This document shows, piece after piece, positions 19,201-23,753 of a DNA stretch of 23,753 nucleotides; positions within the stretch are counted from its first letter, which is position 1, and every line of letters starts with the position of its first letter. A program made the translations under genes and the position numbers. The notes beneath the pieces are model-generated. The model saw only the letters and a list, made by a program, of their open reading frames with translations, did no database searches and was not told where the DNA came from. The stretch lies in the NCBI GenBank assembly GCA_027365815.1, contig DAHXLV010000034.1, forward strand, positions 1-23,753, in the 5' to 3' direction. This DNA is from Microcaldota archaeon. GTDB taxonomy: Archaea; Micrarchaeota; Micrarchaeia; Micrarchaeales; Micrarchaeaceae.

Positions 19201-19406
19201 ACAGCTTCGGTGTGGGTAACACATTGTGGAATCCCACCAGCGACAGCAGCTACAAAGGCAACGCACTCACCTCTGCAACGTCCAACACAAACATACTCGT
19301 GCCCGGAAGCGGAGGCTCCAACAGCATATACTTTGGCCTTGGGGTGCCTGCCGGACAACCTGCCAATGTTTACTCGCAGAATATCATAATAACGAATGTG
19401 TGTTGA
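13233..19406 (+). CDS. giant multidomain secreted surface protein
   Basis: The 2057-residue protein has a signal peptide (hydrophobic to about 28, likely cleaved near SYS/QNT) and Thr/Ser-rich, probably O-glycosylated linkers at 41-88, 164-186 and 266-291. Four copies of a ~72-residue beta domain begin [FY]-x-E-[SN]-G-[IL]-P (88-159, 189-260, 899-971, 1865-1935), a repeat typical of archaeal surface proteins. Two ~340-residue units (about 550-893 and 990-1329) have a DUF2341-like front part and both end with a YPP-x-G...P-x-V-[ST]-FG stretch. Region 1420-1860 is beta-rich and unrecognised. The last 118 residues (Cys1940 to the terminal Cys2057) are the module shared with the three following genes. 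There is no C-terminal transmembrane helix or recognisable sorting signal, so retention on the cell must rely on partners. An adhesin, fibre tip or envelope role is plausible but unproven. Confidence 0.85.
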   Translation: MGAPVRIKAAICILSFCISTMALLGTLSYSQNTISNQVTNTANTSTTTIYANSLNSTTSNTQTSTSTSTTSITTTTSTTSIPTNPTTFKESGIPNGYTWNVSYNGVVKGTVSPSSIQFPIYTGNYMFTVWAPTQNGITFTPSPANGYLKAGSNLTITFNSVLPGTSSSTTTTATTSSSTTTIPANVYTTFTENGLPANAVWSISYNYTTMNTVVQGPLTFGDPPGNYPFAAQPVRLLNSTYLPTPSNGMLMAGSTINIAYALRSYGNTTTSLTTTTSNTTTGSTPTTTSVNIVRTSNLSVRIPVSPRISYVTNPATNVTVLNSTIQSYIASQVGSITGGAAYEGNATPSFSNLTPLSNSQVSKFYAAAGSLAAQFPLAAGSFNISTQNVTLAYGSLRVSGAPAAAGGAYRFAQSNKYTGSFKVYNVKVVKATPPLTLTINGRTVQQSKNTTVEVIHVPVVNGQVGLSGNRYYALNVSMSASLLNSLPMNYSVVAGNGVTLYSGSTDAASLSKTLNYLLPANQQVFIDLSSAGNSNYTYADPLVEIIPTNILFYVPITLTNSQSVNTAAPFQQMLSVNSLAYSSYEAATLDNIEFFYSNGTLINSWLEGNNIATEAAGASSSSTNTIYWLSISGGISASSSANVYMGFASTSSSLFDGVTTGEAPWLSSTYAEYDNGAQVFPLYFNGDTPTSDFGAISGVTVTQSTGVAYGSSTINAIKTSGGPANVNAQWVYKTASVSAQGVIAESNFEGTTFANFGEIGIGDSSTAGSLENGISNAGHISSKLYAPLSDASGTTTTGTKTGTIAASTWYWATLIYPGTSASSFDVVTDTVPEYESASAVVTLAKNPLSSSTSFYIAPPSQHTGTGTYDILYNLVRVRYYPPNGVMPAVSFGAVYGVATFTENGLPNSGEKWNVTYGGNTINAIVPNSIVFSVVPGSYAYTVPDVSVGANTYVPLQPSGSVSAGNTVAVTFILSGCGVLPPALSNLTNGCIPVTVGNTVGSPGRFQAMLTFNGLAYSNYVATTATNIYLYNSLSGNVIPLWLEAFNSANELVSNGLTANMIFWANVPDTISQSSSDTNLYFGIGPQSTNFMANANASYGAAPQLFCASGCPQTSYAEYDNGAAVFSAYTNFAGNSVQPGWVEGTYNVIPIIDNGLSVTLGNNQQFAFTTAANSLPYPVISDAFVSNFVITVGSPSIVALAETLTNSVASCAGVGCQNLEGNGYAMTTFTASGTANILLAQSLGGNLGAVGTAVPSSGGVDSFVWNTGALTGYASYSNVISAANTVFSIANYYLSVGAGSGPNGAGTVDYQWFRGREYPPSGIQPQVTFGPTLSPAGSPTLTYSSGNAVTYSQLNIVTATCRPNSDNCAIWLGSTQLANAIGSVTYNATLLGAGSYAFYANDLSSSMTSNINVLSVLRATPIITLPNFPASCIAPCSGTLTANVQTINNQLSVTDYLNGVPVNTFFTQNSVSESAVGSYNFSVNTTSRTGTANYVYGANQMTFRISIPDLNIPWNPAQYLRNNTISVNAISGSDTVNLVISNSIQLVSLSGTGSVSYLENSLWVGTYNVIGCDQTIGACTTQVLTVEPDKETGWIANANDIVSLNVVGMSPTLFNQTLNNSCSFVGIDLGAPAQPFSKAYQMVSGVNGFYGYVGNYTGWVTNSIVANGLLPSYVTAAMYDPEYTAPFNTPLIEQKNPWNYTYKFSNWTRLNPPHSILLAAPALDLLQGIPHNGTNAQGYLQINMSGHVSQYADAFDIQAQSQQAIVGNYMSFVRAASLQALSAPRGVWPAPSGSTFNANPTNSLLFLYAGLTSTNEGGVTTTPNELFTDARAVRFNVSGFWLNSPSGKNNTVIPEFVQLWDNTTTLYSESGLPSGTKWTVNRTCYAGRTQNTQMTFNTPPGIYTWTAPNVVVNGITYAPLTPSGNALAGTTVNIIYSSTSCQISLSTNALSFGAVIASHAYNTNQVVTDTNNGPAASFLWINGGNWIGGGNSFGVGNTLWNPTSDSSYKGNALTSATSNTNILVPGSGGSNSIYFGLGVPAGQPANVYSQNIIITNVC

Positions 19407-19428
19407 CCTCTCTGCTCTTAACACGATA

Positions 19429-19436
19429 TTTATATA
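19429..19436 (+). promoter_or_regulatory. TATA box for small module protein 1
   Basis: The sequence tttatata within a longer AT run is centred about 37 bases before the ATG at 19470, predicting a leader of about 12 bases. It gives this gene a promoter separate from the giant gene. Confidence 0.55.
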
Positions 19437-19469
19437 TTATCTCAACAACATTAATCTGACGGCGGTTTT

Positions 19470-19976
19470 ATGGGGCGCGGATACATATTTGAAAGTATAA
19501 CGCTTTTTGCCTCATTCGCAATGGTGTTCCTGCTACAGCTAACTGTGCAAACAACATATGCTGCCAACTCTATCGCCCCGAACGTAATTTTCACCCTTAA
19601 TGTGCCTTCTGTGTGCGAGATATCGCTAACCGGATCGATAAGCTTCGGTACAGTTCTCGCAGGATCAAACACATTGACAACCAGCCAGAATGTGCTGGAT
19701 ATAAACAACGGTAATCAAGGCGCTTCGATCGCTGTGAGCGGGAGCAATTGGATAGGCACAAATGCACTGAACACGTTTGGGGTGAGCAATACCGTATGGT
19801 CAGCCGGATCTGGCGTTGCGTTTGGGGCTGCCAATGTACTGACTACCATACCAGCGAATACCGGTATTGCAATTGATGCTGGTTCAAGGTCCAATGTATG
19901 GTTTGGGCTTGGCATTCCAGAAGGGCAGGTGGCGGATTCATACACGCAAAACATAATAATCACCAACCTGTGTTGA
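19470..19976 (+). CDS. small secreted module protein 1
   Basis: The 168-residue protein has an N-terminal signal peptide (hydrophobic about 9-27, likely cut after TTYA) followed directly by one ~120-residue beta-rich module. The module starts with Cys49 (VCEISL), continues with FGTV, DINNGN, GSNWIG (91-96) and VWFGLGIPEGQ, and ends NIIITNLC with Cys168 as the last residue. It is a clear paralogue of the C-terminal module of the giant protein and of the two following genes. I do not recognise a named family. Bacterial WxL and spore-coat-U-like domains are the nearest resemblances in layout, with no proven relationship. The two cysteines could form an internal disulfide joining the two ends of the module, or link subunits to each other. 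There is no transmembrane anchor after signal cleavage. Confidence 0.85.
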   Translation: MGRGYIFESITLFASFAMVFLLQLTVQTTYAANSIAPNVIFTLNVPSVCEISLTGSISFGTVLAGSNTLTTSQNVLDINNGNQGASIAVSGSNWIGTNALNTFGVSNTVWSAGSGVAFGAANVLTTIPANTGIAIDAGSRSNVWFGLGIPEGQVADSYTQNIIITNLC

Positions 19977-19996
19977 AATGGCGATAAGTAAGAAGA

Positions 19997-20004
19997 TTTA
20001 TATA
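19997..20004 (+). promoter_or_regulatory. TATA box for small module protein 2
   Basis: The sequence tttatata lies 20 bases after the previous stop and is centred about 40 bases before the ATG at 20041. It would lie inside the coding region if the earlier ATG at 19978 were used, which supports the later start. Confidence 0.55.
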
Positions 20005-20040
20005 TCTAGTCTTGCAGACAATACCAAAAGGCGATATCAC

Positions 20041-20565
20041 ATGGCTAATGGAGACATAAGGCGATCAGTAGGAGTGGCTATAGTTATTGCTGCTGCCGCT
20101 ATAGCGCTTTCATCCTTTTTCATTCTGCCGGATATAGTCCCAATTGCATATGCAAACGCAGTAGCGCCGAACGTTATAGCAACAGCTAACGTTGCATTGT
20201 CGTGCGCCATATCGCTTAACAGGACAGCACTTGGTTTTGGCCTGGTTGACCCATCCACAAACTCAATTTACCTATACAATGCTATTTTGGACACTAATGG
20301 AGGTAATGAAGGAACTACAATCTACATATATGGCGGCAACTGGATAGGCGCAAACACGGCGCTTACCTTTGCTGTTGGCAATACCCAATGGGCTGGTGCG
20401 AATCAAGTATACGGTACTGGAAATGTGCTAACTACATCAATAACAACTACAAATATTGCAGTGTCTGCCGCTACAAGCGCGGGTTTGTGGTTTGGTGTAG
20501 CTGTCCCTTCAGGACAGGCTGCAAACGTGTACTCCCAGAATGTGGTGATAACTAATGTATGCTAA
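20041..20565 (+). CDS. small secreted module protein 2
   Basis: The 174-residue protein has a signal peptide (hydrophobic about 11-36, likely cut after AYA) and the same module as its neighbours. Cys55 sits in SCAISL, followed by FGLV, DTNGGN, GGNWIGANTALTF (98-110), LWFGVAVPSGQ and terminal NVVITNVC, with Cys174 as the final residue. An in-frame ATG at 19978 would add 21 residues before the signal peptide, but a strong TATA box lies between the two, so the later ATG is chosen. A 37-base segment encoding the GNWIGANTALTF region is identical to that of the next gene, indicating recent duplication or gene conversion. The mature protein has no anchor of its own. Function unknown; probably a subunit of a surface structure with the other module proteins. 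Confidence 0.83.
   Translation: MANGDIRRSVGVAIVIAAAAIALSSFFILPDIVPIAYANAVAPNVIATANVALSCAISLNRTALGFGLVDPSTNSIYLYNAILDTNGGNEGTTIYIYGGNWIGANTALTFAVGNTQWAGANQVYGTGNVLTTSITTTNIAVSAATSAGLWFGVAVPSGQAANVYSQNVVITNVC
20335..20371 (+). repeat. 37-base exact direct repeat, copy 1
   Basis: This segment, starting ggcaactggataggcg, is identical to 20849-20885. It codes for the NWIGANTALTF part of the module in small protein 2. Flanking codons differ at many synonymous sites, so selection on the protein alone would not explain it. Confidence 0.9.
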
Positions 20566-21079
20566 CAGCTCAAAATTGCTTGGCGGTGCTATAGTCGCAA
20601 CAGCAGCGATAGTTACGTTTTCAATATTATTCATGGTCCAATTTGGCTTGCCACTTGCTTTCGCAGCCAACCAAATAGCTCCTAATGTTATACTCACAGT
20701 AAATGTACCTACAGTTTGCGAGGTATCGCTGAGCCCTACTACGCTTAACTTCGGCACCGTTATCCCTAGCCAGAACACCATATACACCAATCAGAATGTG
20801 ATAGACACAAACAATGGCAATGGAGGCGCAACAATATGGGTGTACGGAGGCAACTGGATAGGCGCAAACACGGCGCTTACCTTTGGGGTGGCGAACACCA
20901 CGTGGGCCACATCTAACACAGCATATGGATCTGGCCATGCTTTAACCCAAATTTCGACATCTACTGGAGTTTCTGCAACCCCTCAAGCGCCAGGAACGGT
21001 GTGGTGGGGGCTGGGAATTCCAGCAGGACAGACAGCGAACGTCTATTCGCAGAACATTATAATAACTAATGTCTGCTAA
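20555..21079 (+). CDS. small secreted module protein 3
   Basis: The 174-residue protein has a signal peptide (hydrophobic about 9-36, likely cut after AFA) and the shared module: Cys55 in VCEVSL, FGTV, DTNNGN, GGNWIGANTALTF (98-110), VWWGLGIPAGQ and terminal NIIITNVC (Cys174). Its ATG lies inside the last codons of the previous gene, with an 11-base overlap, and no promoter is visible, so it is translated from the same message by coupling. It is the copy closest in its C-terminal half to the giant protein's module, sharing ANVYSQNIIITNVC exactly. Like its neighbours it has no membrane anchor after cleavage. Role unknown; the context points to a repeated subunit of a surface assembly. Confidence 0.85.
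   Translation: MYANSSKLLGGAIVATAAIVTFSILFMVQFGLPLAFAANQIAPNVILTVNVPTVCEVSLSPTTLNFGTVIPSQNTIYTNQNVIDTNNGNGGATIWVYGGNWIGANTALTFGVANTTWATSNTAYGSGHALTQISTSTGVSATPQAPGTVWWGLGIPAGQTANVYSQNIIITNVC
20849..20885 (+). repeat. 37-base exact direct repeat, copy 2
   Basis: Identical to 20335-20371 and in the same codon frame, inside the third small module gene. The two copies are 514 bases apart and could mediate recombination that fuses or deletes module genes. Confidence 0.9.
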
Positions 21080-21098
21080 TTAGTAAAAGTGCGCTTAG

Positions 21099-21713
21099 AT
21101 GGGGATTAAAAATAAAGCTATTGTTACAATTAGCTCTGTCCTACTTTTTACCATACTTGTCGCAGTTTCCCATTCGCAGAACCTCGGGCAGGGAGCCGGC
21201 GCTCTTGTGTTCAATGTAAGCTTGGGCGGTACGCAAACGCTTAGCTACTCCATCTTTGATGGAGGCGGAGCCCCAATATCTTATACAGTAAGCCCACCGC
21301 AATATAACCCTATAAAGAACGAAACTACACCGACAGTTACAGTATCGCCTACTAGTGGAGTCCTGCAGCCGAGCCAGTCAGCAACTGTTTATGTAACGGT
21401 GCGTATGCCTGCGACAAACAAGGCAGGTATCAGATGGGATGGGATAATGCAGGTCCTTGCCGCAACCAACGCCAGCAACCCTGGCGGTGCGGTTATACAA
21501 GGTGGCCTTGGTAAGGAAGTGATAATATATTCCAAGCTGCCGCCTGCACCGAACTACGGGCCGTTGCTCTATGTGATAATAGGGATTGCGATAGCCGCTT
21601 GTATAGTGGGAGGGGTACTGTACGCGTTTAAGTTTAGGAAAGGGCCAGGCGGCAAAGGCAAGCCGAAGTACAAATACGTGACTGTAAAGAAAAGGGTGCG
21701 CGTAAAGGCCTAA
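21099..21713 (+). CDS. single-pass membrane protein with extracellular Ig-like domain
   Basis: The 204-residue protein has a signal peptide (hydrophobic about 8-23, likely cut at SHS/QNL, the same pattern as the giant protein's SYS/QNT). An extracellular beta domain follows (about 35-145; VSPTSGVLQPSQSATVYVTVRMP). A transmembrane helix spans about 154-177 and a strongly basic cytosolic tail of about 27 residues ends in KRVRVKA. The layout of an Ig-like domain, a membrane anchor and a basic tail resembles both the 574-residue protein and the membrane partner proteins of bacterial WxL loci (DUF916-type), with no homology proven. It starts 19 bases after the third module gene and closes the surface locus, so a role as membrane receptor for the anchorless module proteins is a reasonable guess. 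Its stop overlaps the convergent endA stop by four bases. Confidence 0.8.
   Translation: MGIKNKAIVTISSVLLFTILVAVSHSQNLGQGAGALVFNVSLGGTQTLSYSIFDGGGAPISYTVSPPQYNPIKNETTPTVTVSPTSGVLQPSQSATVYVTVRMPATNKAGIRWDGIMQVLAATNASNPGGAVIQGGLGKEVIIYSKLPPAPNYGPLLYVIIGIAIAACIVGGVLYAFKFRKGPGGKGKPKYKYVTVKKRVRVKA
21595..21643 (+). repeat. 49-base segment exactly repeated at the window end, copy 1
   Basis: These 49 bases, within the transmembrane-helix and tail codons of the 204-residue protein, are identical to 23705-23753. This copy lies in an intact reading frame and is likely the genuine location. Confidence 0.95.
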
Positions 21714-22867
21714 GGCTGCATCCAGTCTATTTCATAATATTCGCAGCGGCTCTGCGGCAGGTCTATCCTCCTTACCTTGTAGTACGTCACCGCAGTTTCC
21801 CTGTCCGCTATCGCTATTACGAGCTCCAGCTTCCTCTGCTTCGCCTCGTTTATTATCGCTGACAGCTCGCTGCCGCCTATATACTCGTCCTCGCTTATCG
21901 AGAGCATCGCGTATCGCGGCGCGTCGTCCGCCGGGTTCTCTGCGCCTTTGCCCTTCCTGTGATACAGCAGCATATCTATCTGCATTCGTTTGGCCCTGCT
22001 TTTCCCAGGTATGGCGAGAATGAATGTCTTCCTAACAGAGTGGGCGACGCGTATGGCCCTGGCCCATTCAGATATGAGCAGCTTGATATCCCTGGGGAAT
22101 ACATGGATTACGTGCTTCGAATGCACCCATGCTGGGCTCTCCCTTATCGGCTTTGCCCCGGGAAAGTATATCCTGTAATGGGTGCCGAACTTGAAACCTG
22201 TCTTCACCACGTATCCCTTGCCCCTCCAATCCGAATATACCTCGTAGAGTTTGGGAAAATCAGACCTCCTCTTGCTGGCTATGTCGAATATTTCGCTCCT
22301 TGTGCGGTTCCTTGCCTCCAGCACCCCGGCATCCATCAGGTAGAGCGTCTCGTAAACATCGAGCTTGTTGAGCACGCCTCGCTCGCCTAGCTTGTATGTG
22401 CCGTACTGCCCGAACCACAGGTCATTGTATATCGCCTTGCCGTCGTCCGACTCGTCGGCTATCGTCGTCATGTCCTCCTGGAAGAAGGTGCCTGTCAGTT
22501 TGTACCCGCTTACCCTTATCCGCGATGATGGATACCGCTTTATGGGTGTTTTTGCGTTCTGCTTGGCCTTGAACGCGCTCTGCTTGGCTATAAGGCCCCG
22601 GTCCCTCCAGTCCCTGTAGGTGAAGTACCTAGCCATGAGCTTCCTGCTCCCTATCAACCGTGCGGCGAGCTCGTTGAACGTCAGCTGGCTTGCGCCATCA
22701 GTGCATTTTGCATTGCGGACATCCAAGCGATAGAGCGCCTCCTCCGGCTCTAGGTAGAGCTTGCCGTTCCTTAGCGTGCCGAAGCTCCCCTCAATGAGCG
22801 TGCCGATCGTTGACTGGTCTGCGGTATGCACACCCTCCTTAGCCGTGTAGTTGACCATCAGCATCAT
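21710..22867 (-). CDS. endA: tRNA-splicing endonuclease, three-unit fused type
   Basis: The enzyme cuts introns from tRNA precursors at bulge-helix-bulge sites. At 385 residues it is about twice the length of the common ~180-residue archaeal subunit and shows three units. The first is an N-terminal non-catalytic unit (about 20-100; GTLRNGKLYL and YFTYRDWRDRGLIAK). The second is a catalytic unit (about 155-287). The third is a C-terminal beta-type unit (about 295-385). The catalytic triad is visible: Tyr234 in YRIYFPG, His249 in WVHSKHVIHV and Lys280 in VRKTFIL. A homodimer with this design (epsilon-2 type) is known from ARMAN-1/2 archaea and has broader substrate range than simpler forms. The start overlaps the dph5 stop as ATGA, so the two are coupled. 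Confidence 0.9.
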   Translation of the reverse strand: MMLMVNYTAKEGVHTADQSTIGTLIEGSFGTLRNGKLYLEPEEALYRLDVRNAKCTDGASQLTFNELAARLIGSRKLMARYFTYRDWRDRGLIAKQSAFKAKQNAKTPIKRYPSSRIRVSGYKLTGTFFQEDMTTIADESDDGKAIYNDLWFGQYGTYKLGERGVLNKLDVYETLYLMDAGVLEARNRTRSEIFDIASKRRSDFPKLYEVYSDWRGKGYVVKTGFKFGTHYRIYFPGAKPIRESPAWVHSKHVIHVFPRDIKLLISEWARAIRVAHSVRKTFILAIPGKSRAKRMQIDMLLYHRKGKGAENPADDAPRYAMLSISEDEYIGGSELSAIINEAKQRKLELVIAIADRETAVTYYKVRRIDLPQSRCEYYEIDWMQP

Positions 22868-23622
22868 GTCACCGCCATGCTGCGCATGGCCTCCTCCTCT
22901 ATTTCCGACAACTTTGCTGGTATTATCAAGGTTGTCATCCTGCCCTTATCCTGGGTTGGCGCTTCCCCCATGCTGGTCAGCGCGACCCTTTGCTCGCCTG
23001 TTCCGACATCCTGCACCAGCATCATTACGGTGCTCTTGCCTATTATTCCTTTCCCGTATTCATTCTCTGCGGCTGCAAGCGCCGCAACTGCGTCCTTGAC
23101 AGGCAGTGTGCGCTCGTTTTGACCATCGTAATCCAGCAGCACTAGCGAGTGCAGGTTCCTTGACAAGTTGCGCTCTATCGTATCGTAGAACGAGACAGGT
23201 TTGTACCTTTCAGTCCATCTTGGGATTGTGCACACCTGGCCGAACCTGTAGAAATCGAGCCCGCTCTCCCCTATCACTGTTGGAATCACAGAGCTTGAAT
23301 GCAGGATCCTGGTCTTTATGCCCTGCTTCCTCGCCTCTATCATCAGTATCTTGTGGGTGGTCGCTGTAAGAGGGTCGCCGCCGACAAGGATGGCTATGTC
23401 CTTCGCATCCGCCATTGCGACTGTTTCCTTTGCCTTCTCCTCAAGATCCTCCCTAGAAAGCGCCGTTATCCTTTTCCCCAGGATCTTTTCCAAGTACTCC
23501 ACCTTCTGGCTGCCAACGAAGCTGGTGTAGCGCTCCACGTAAAGCTCGCATCCCCTGCAGGCTTCTACGGCCGCCATCGAAATGTCGTTGTAGGAGACTC
23601 CTGTCCCTACTAGAAGTAACAT
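22864..23622 (-). CDS. dph5: diphthine synthase
   Basis: This S-adenosylmethionine-dependent methyltransferase acts in diphthamide synthesis, trimethylating the modified histidine of elongation factor 2. Archaeal versions are often called DphB. The 252-residue length is typical. It shows the tetrapyrrole-methylase-like fold with MLLLVGTGVSYNDIS at the start, ERYTSFVG (30-37), the AdoMet-site LVGGDPLTATTHK (about 78-90), HSSSVIPTVIGESGL and IPRWTERYKPVSFYDTI. Its ATG lies four bases beyond the stop of an upstream partial gene, and its stop overlaps the endA start, so this is a tight operon of translation- and tRNA-related genes. Confidence 0.93.
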   Translation of the reverse strand: MLLLVGTGVSYNDISMAAVEACRGCELYVERYTSFVGSQKVEYLEKILGKRITALSREDLEEKAKETVAMADAKDIAILVGGDPLTATTHKILMIEARKQGIKTRILHSSSVIPTVIGESGLDFYRFGQVCTIPRWTERYKPVSFYDTIERNLSRNLHSLVLLDYDGQNERTLPVKDAVAALAAAENEYGKGIIGKSTVMMLVQDVGTGEQRVALTSMGEAPTQDKGRMTTLIIPAKLSEIEEEAMRSMAVT

Positions 23623-23626
23623 CGCA

Positions 23627-23737
23627 TCACTTTATGCCATCTGGTGTTATCCGTATCACACCCTCGCCTTCCTGGTTCACCGGTGAGTCCACCAGCCTTA
23701 CTATCCGCTTGTATAGTGGGAGGGGTACTGTACGCGT
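23627..23737 (-). CDS. 3' end of an unidentified gene upstream of dph5
   Basis: On the minus strand an open frame runs up to the TGA at 23627-23629, five bases before the dph5 ATG, and ends VIRITPDGIK. The spacing matches the tight packing of this operon, so a real gene probably ends here. The preceding residues include RLVDSPVNQEGEG. Going further upstream, the frame enters the 49-base duplicated segment and meets a stop (TAA, plus-strand tta at 23738-23740). No good start codon lies in between. The bases from 23705 on are probably not the true continuation. The product cannot be identified from about 27 residues. Confidence 0.5.
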   Translation of the reverse strand, partial: TRTVPLPLYKRIVRLVDSPVNQEGEGVIRITPDGIK

Positions 23738-23753
23738 TTAAGTTTAGGAAAGG
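23705..23753 (+). repeat. 49-base segment identical to 21595-21643, copy 2 (window end)
   Basis: The window's final 49 bases repeat an internal coding segment exactly and stop at its edge. Here the segment interrupts the reading frame of the gene upstream of dph5 with a stop codon. This is typical of a wrong or ambiguous join at a contig end rather than a biological repeat. Confidence 0.9.

Noticed and set aside
18741..19424. Minus-strand 227-residue open frame opposite the end of the giant gene
   Set aside because: The plus-strand frame encodes the conserved module and continuous repeats; the antisense product has no signal peptide, domain or promoter.
19470..21079. Small module proteins as type IV pilins
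   Set aside because: Their N-termini look like ordinary Sec signal peptides with an A-x-A cleavage site just before the mature domain. No class III (prepilin peptidase) motif followed by a retained hydrophobic helix is seen.

Overview
The window looks like a piece of a compact archaeal genome, most likely a Micrarchaeota (ARMAN-2-like DPANN) lineage. The archaeal markers are tRNA C56 methyltransferase Trm56, diphthine synthase, a tRNA-splicing endonuclease and TATA-box promoters with very short leaders. The endonuclease has the long single-chain architecture described for ARMAN lineages, in which three units are fused and the protein acts as a homodimer. A bacterial-type DNA gyrase is also present. 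Both window ends cut through genes. The last 49 bases exactly repeat an internal segment, which points to a contig end and probably an assembly junction.

Layout. (1) 2-2170 (+): 3' part of an Lhr-type superfamily 2 helicase. (2) 2171-7088 (-): gyrB-gyrA-trm56, closely packed and abutting lhr stop to stop. (3) 7323-9031 (+): a cyclic-2,3-diphosphoglycerate synthetase family P-loop protein, translationally coupled to a VKOR-type membrane thiol oxidase. tRNA-Lys(CTT) at 9057-9130 follows. (4) 9151-21713 (+): a 12.5 kb cell-surface locus. It encodes a GT-C glycosyltransferase, a 574-residue double-anchored Ig-fold protein overlapping a MinD-like ATPase, a 2057-residue secreted protein, three tandem small secreted paralogues, and a 204-residue Ig-fold protein with a C-terminal membrane anchor. 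(5) 21710-23753 (-): the three-unit endA, dph5, and the 3' end of an unidentified gene.

The surface locus is the notable system. The last ~118 residues of the giant protein are the same module as the mature part of each of the three small proteins. The module starts with a Cys, carries an NWIG motif and ends in QN-hydrophobic-ITN-[VL]-C at the very C-terminus. The giant protein and the small proteins have no anchor of their own, while the neighbouring 204- and 574-residue proteins have C-terminal transmembrane anchors with basic cytosolic tails. One giant and several small proteins sharing a terminal module, plus an Ig-like membrane partner, recalls the architecture of Gram-positive WxL/Csc surface loci, although no homology is shown here. 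VKOR could form disulfides using the module's paired cysteines, GT-C could glycosylate the Thr/Ser- and Asn-rich chains, and the MinD-like ATPase, with a probable membrane-binding tail, could position the assembly. These roles are inferred from gene context and sequence motifs.

No stretch above 300 bases lacks a gene. The longest gap, 7089-7322, is a divergent promoter region. No CRISPR array, insertion sequence or rRNA was seen.
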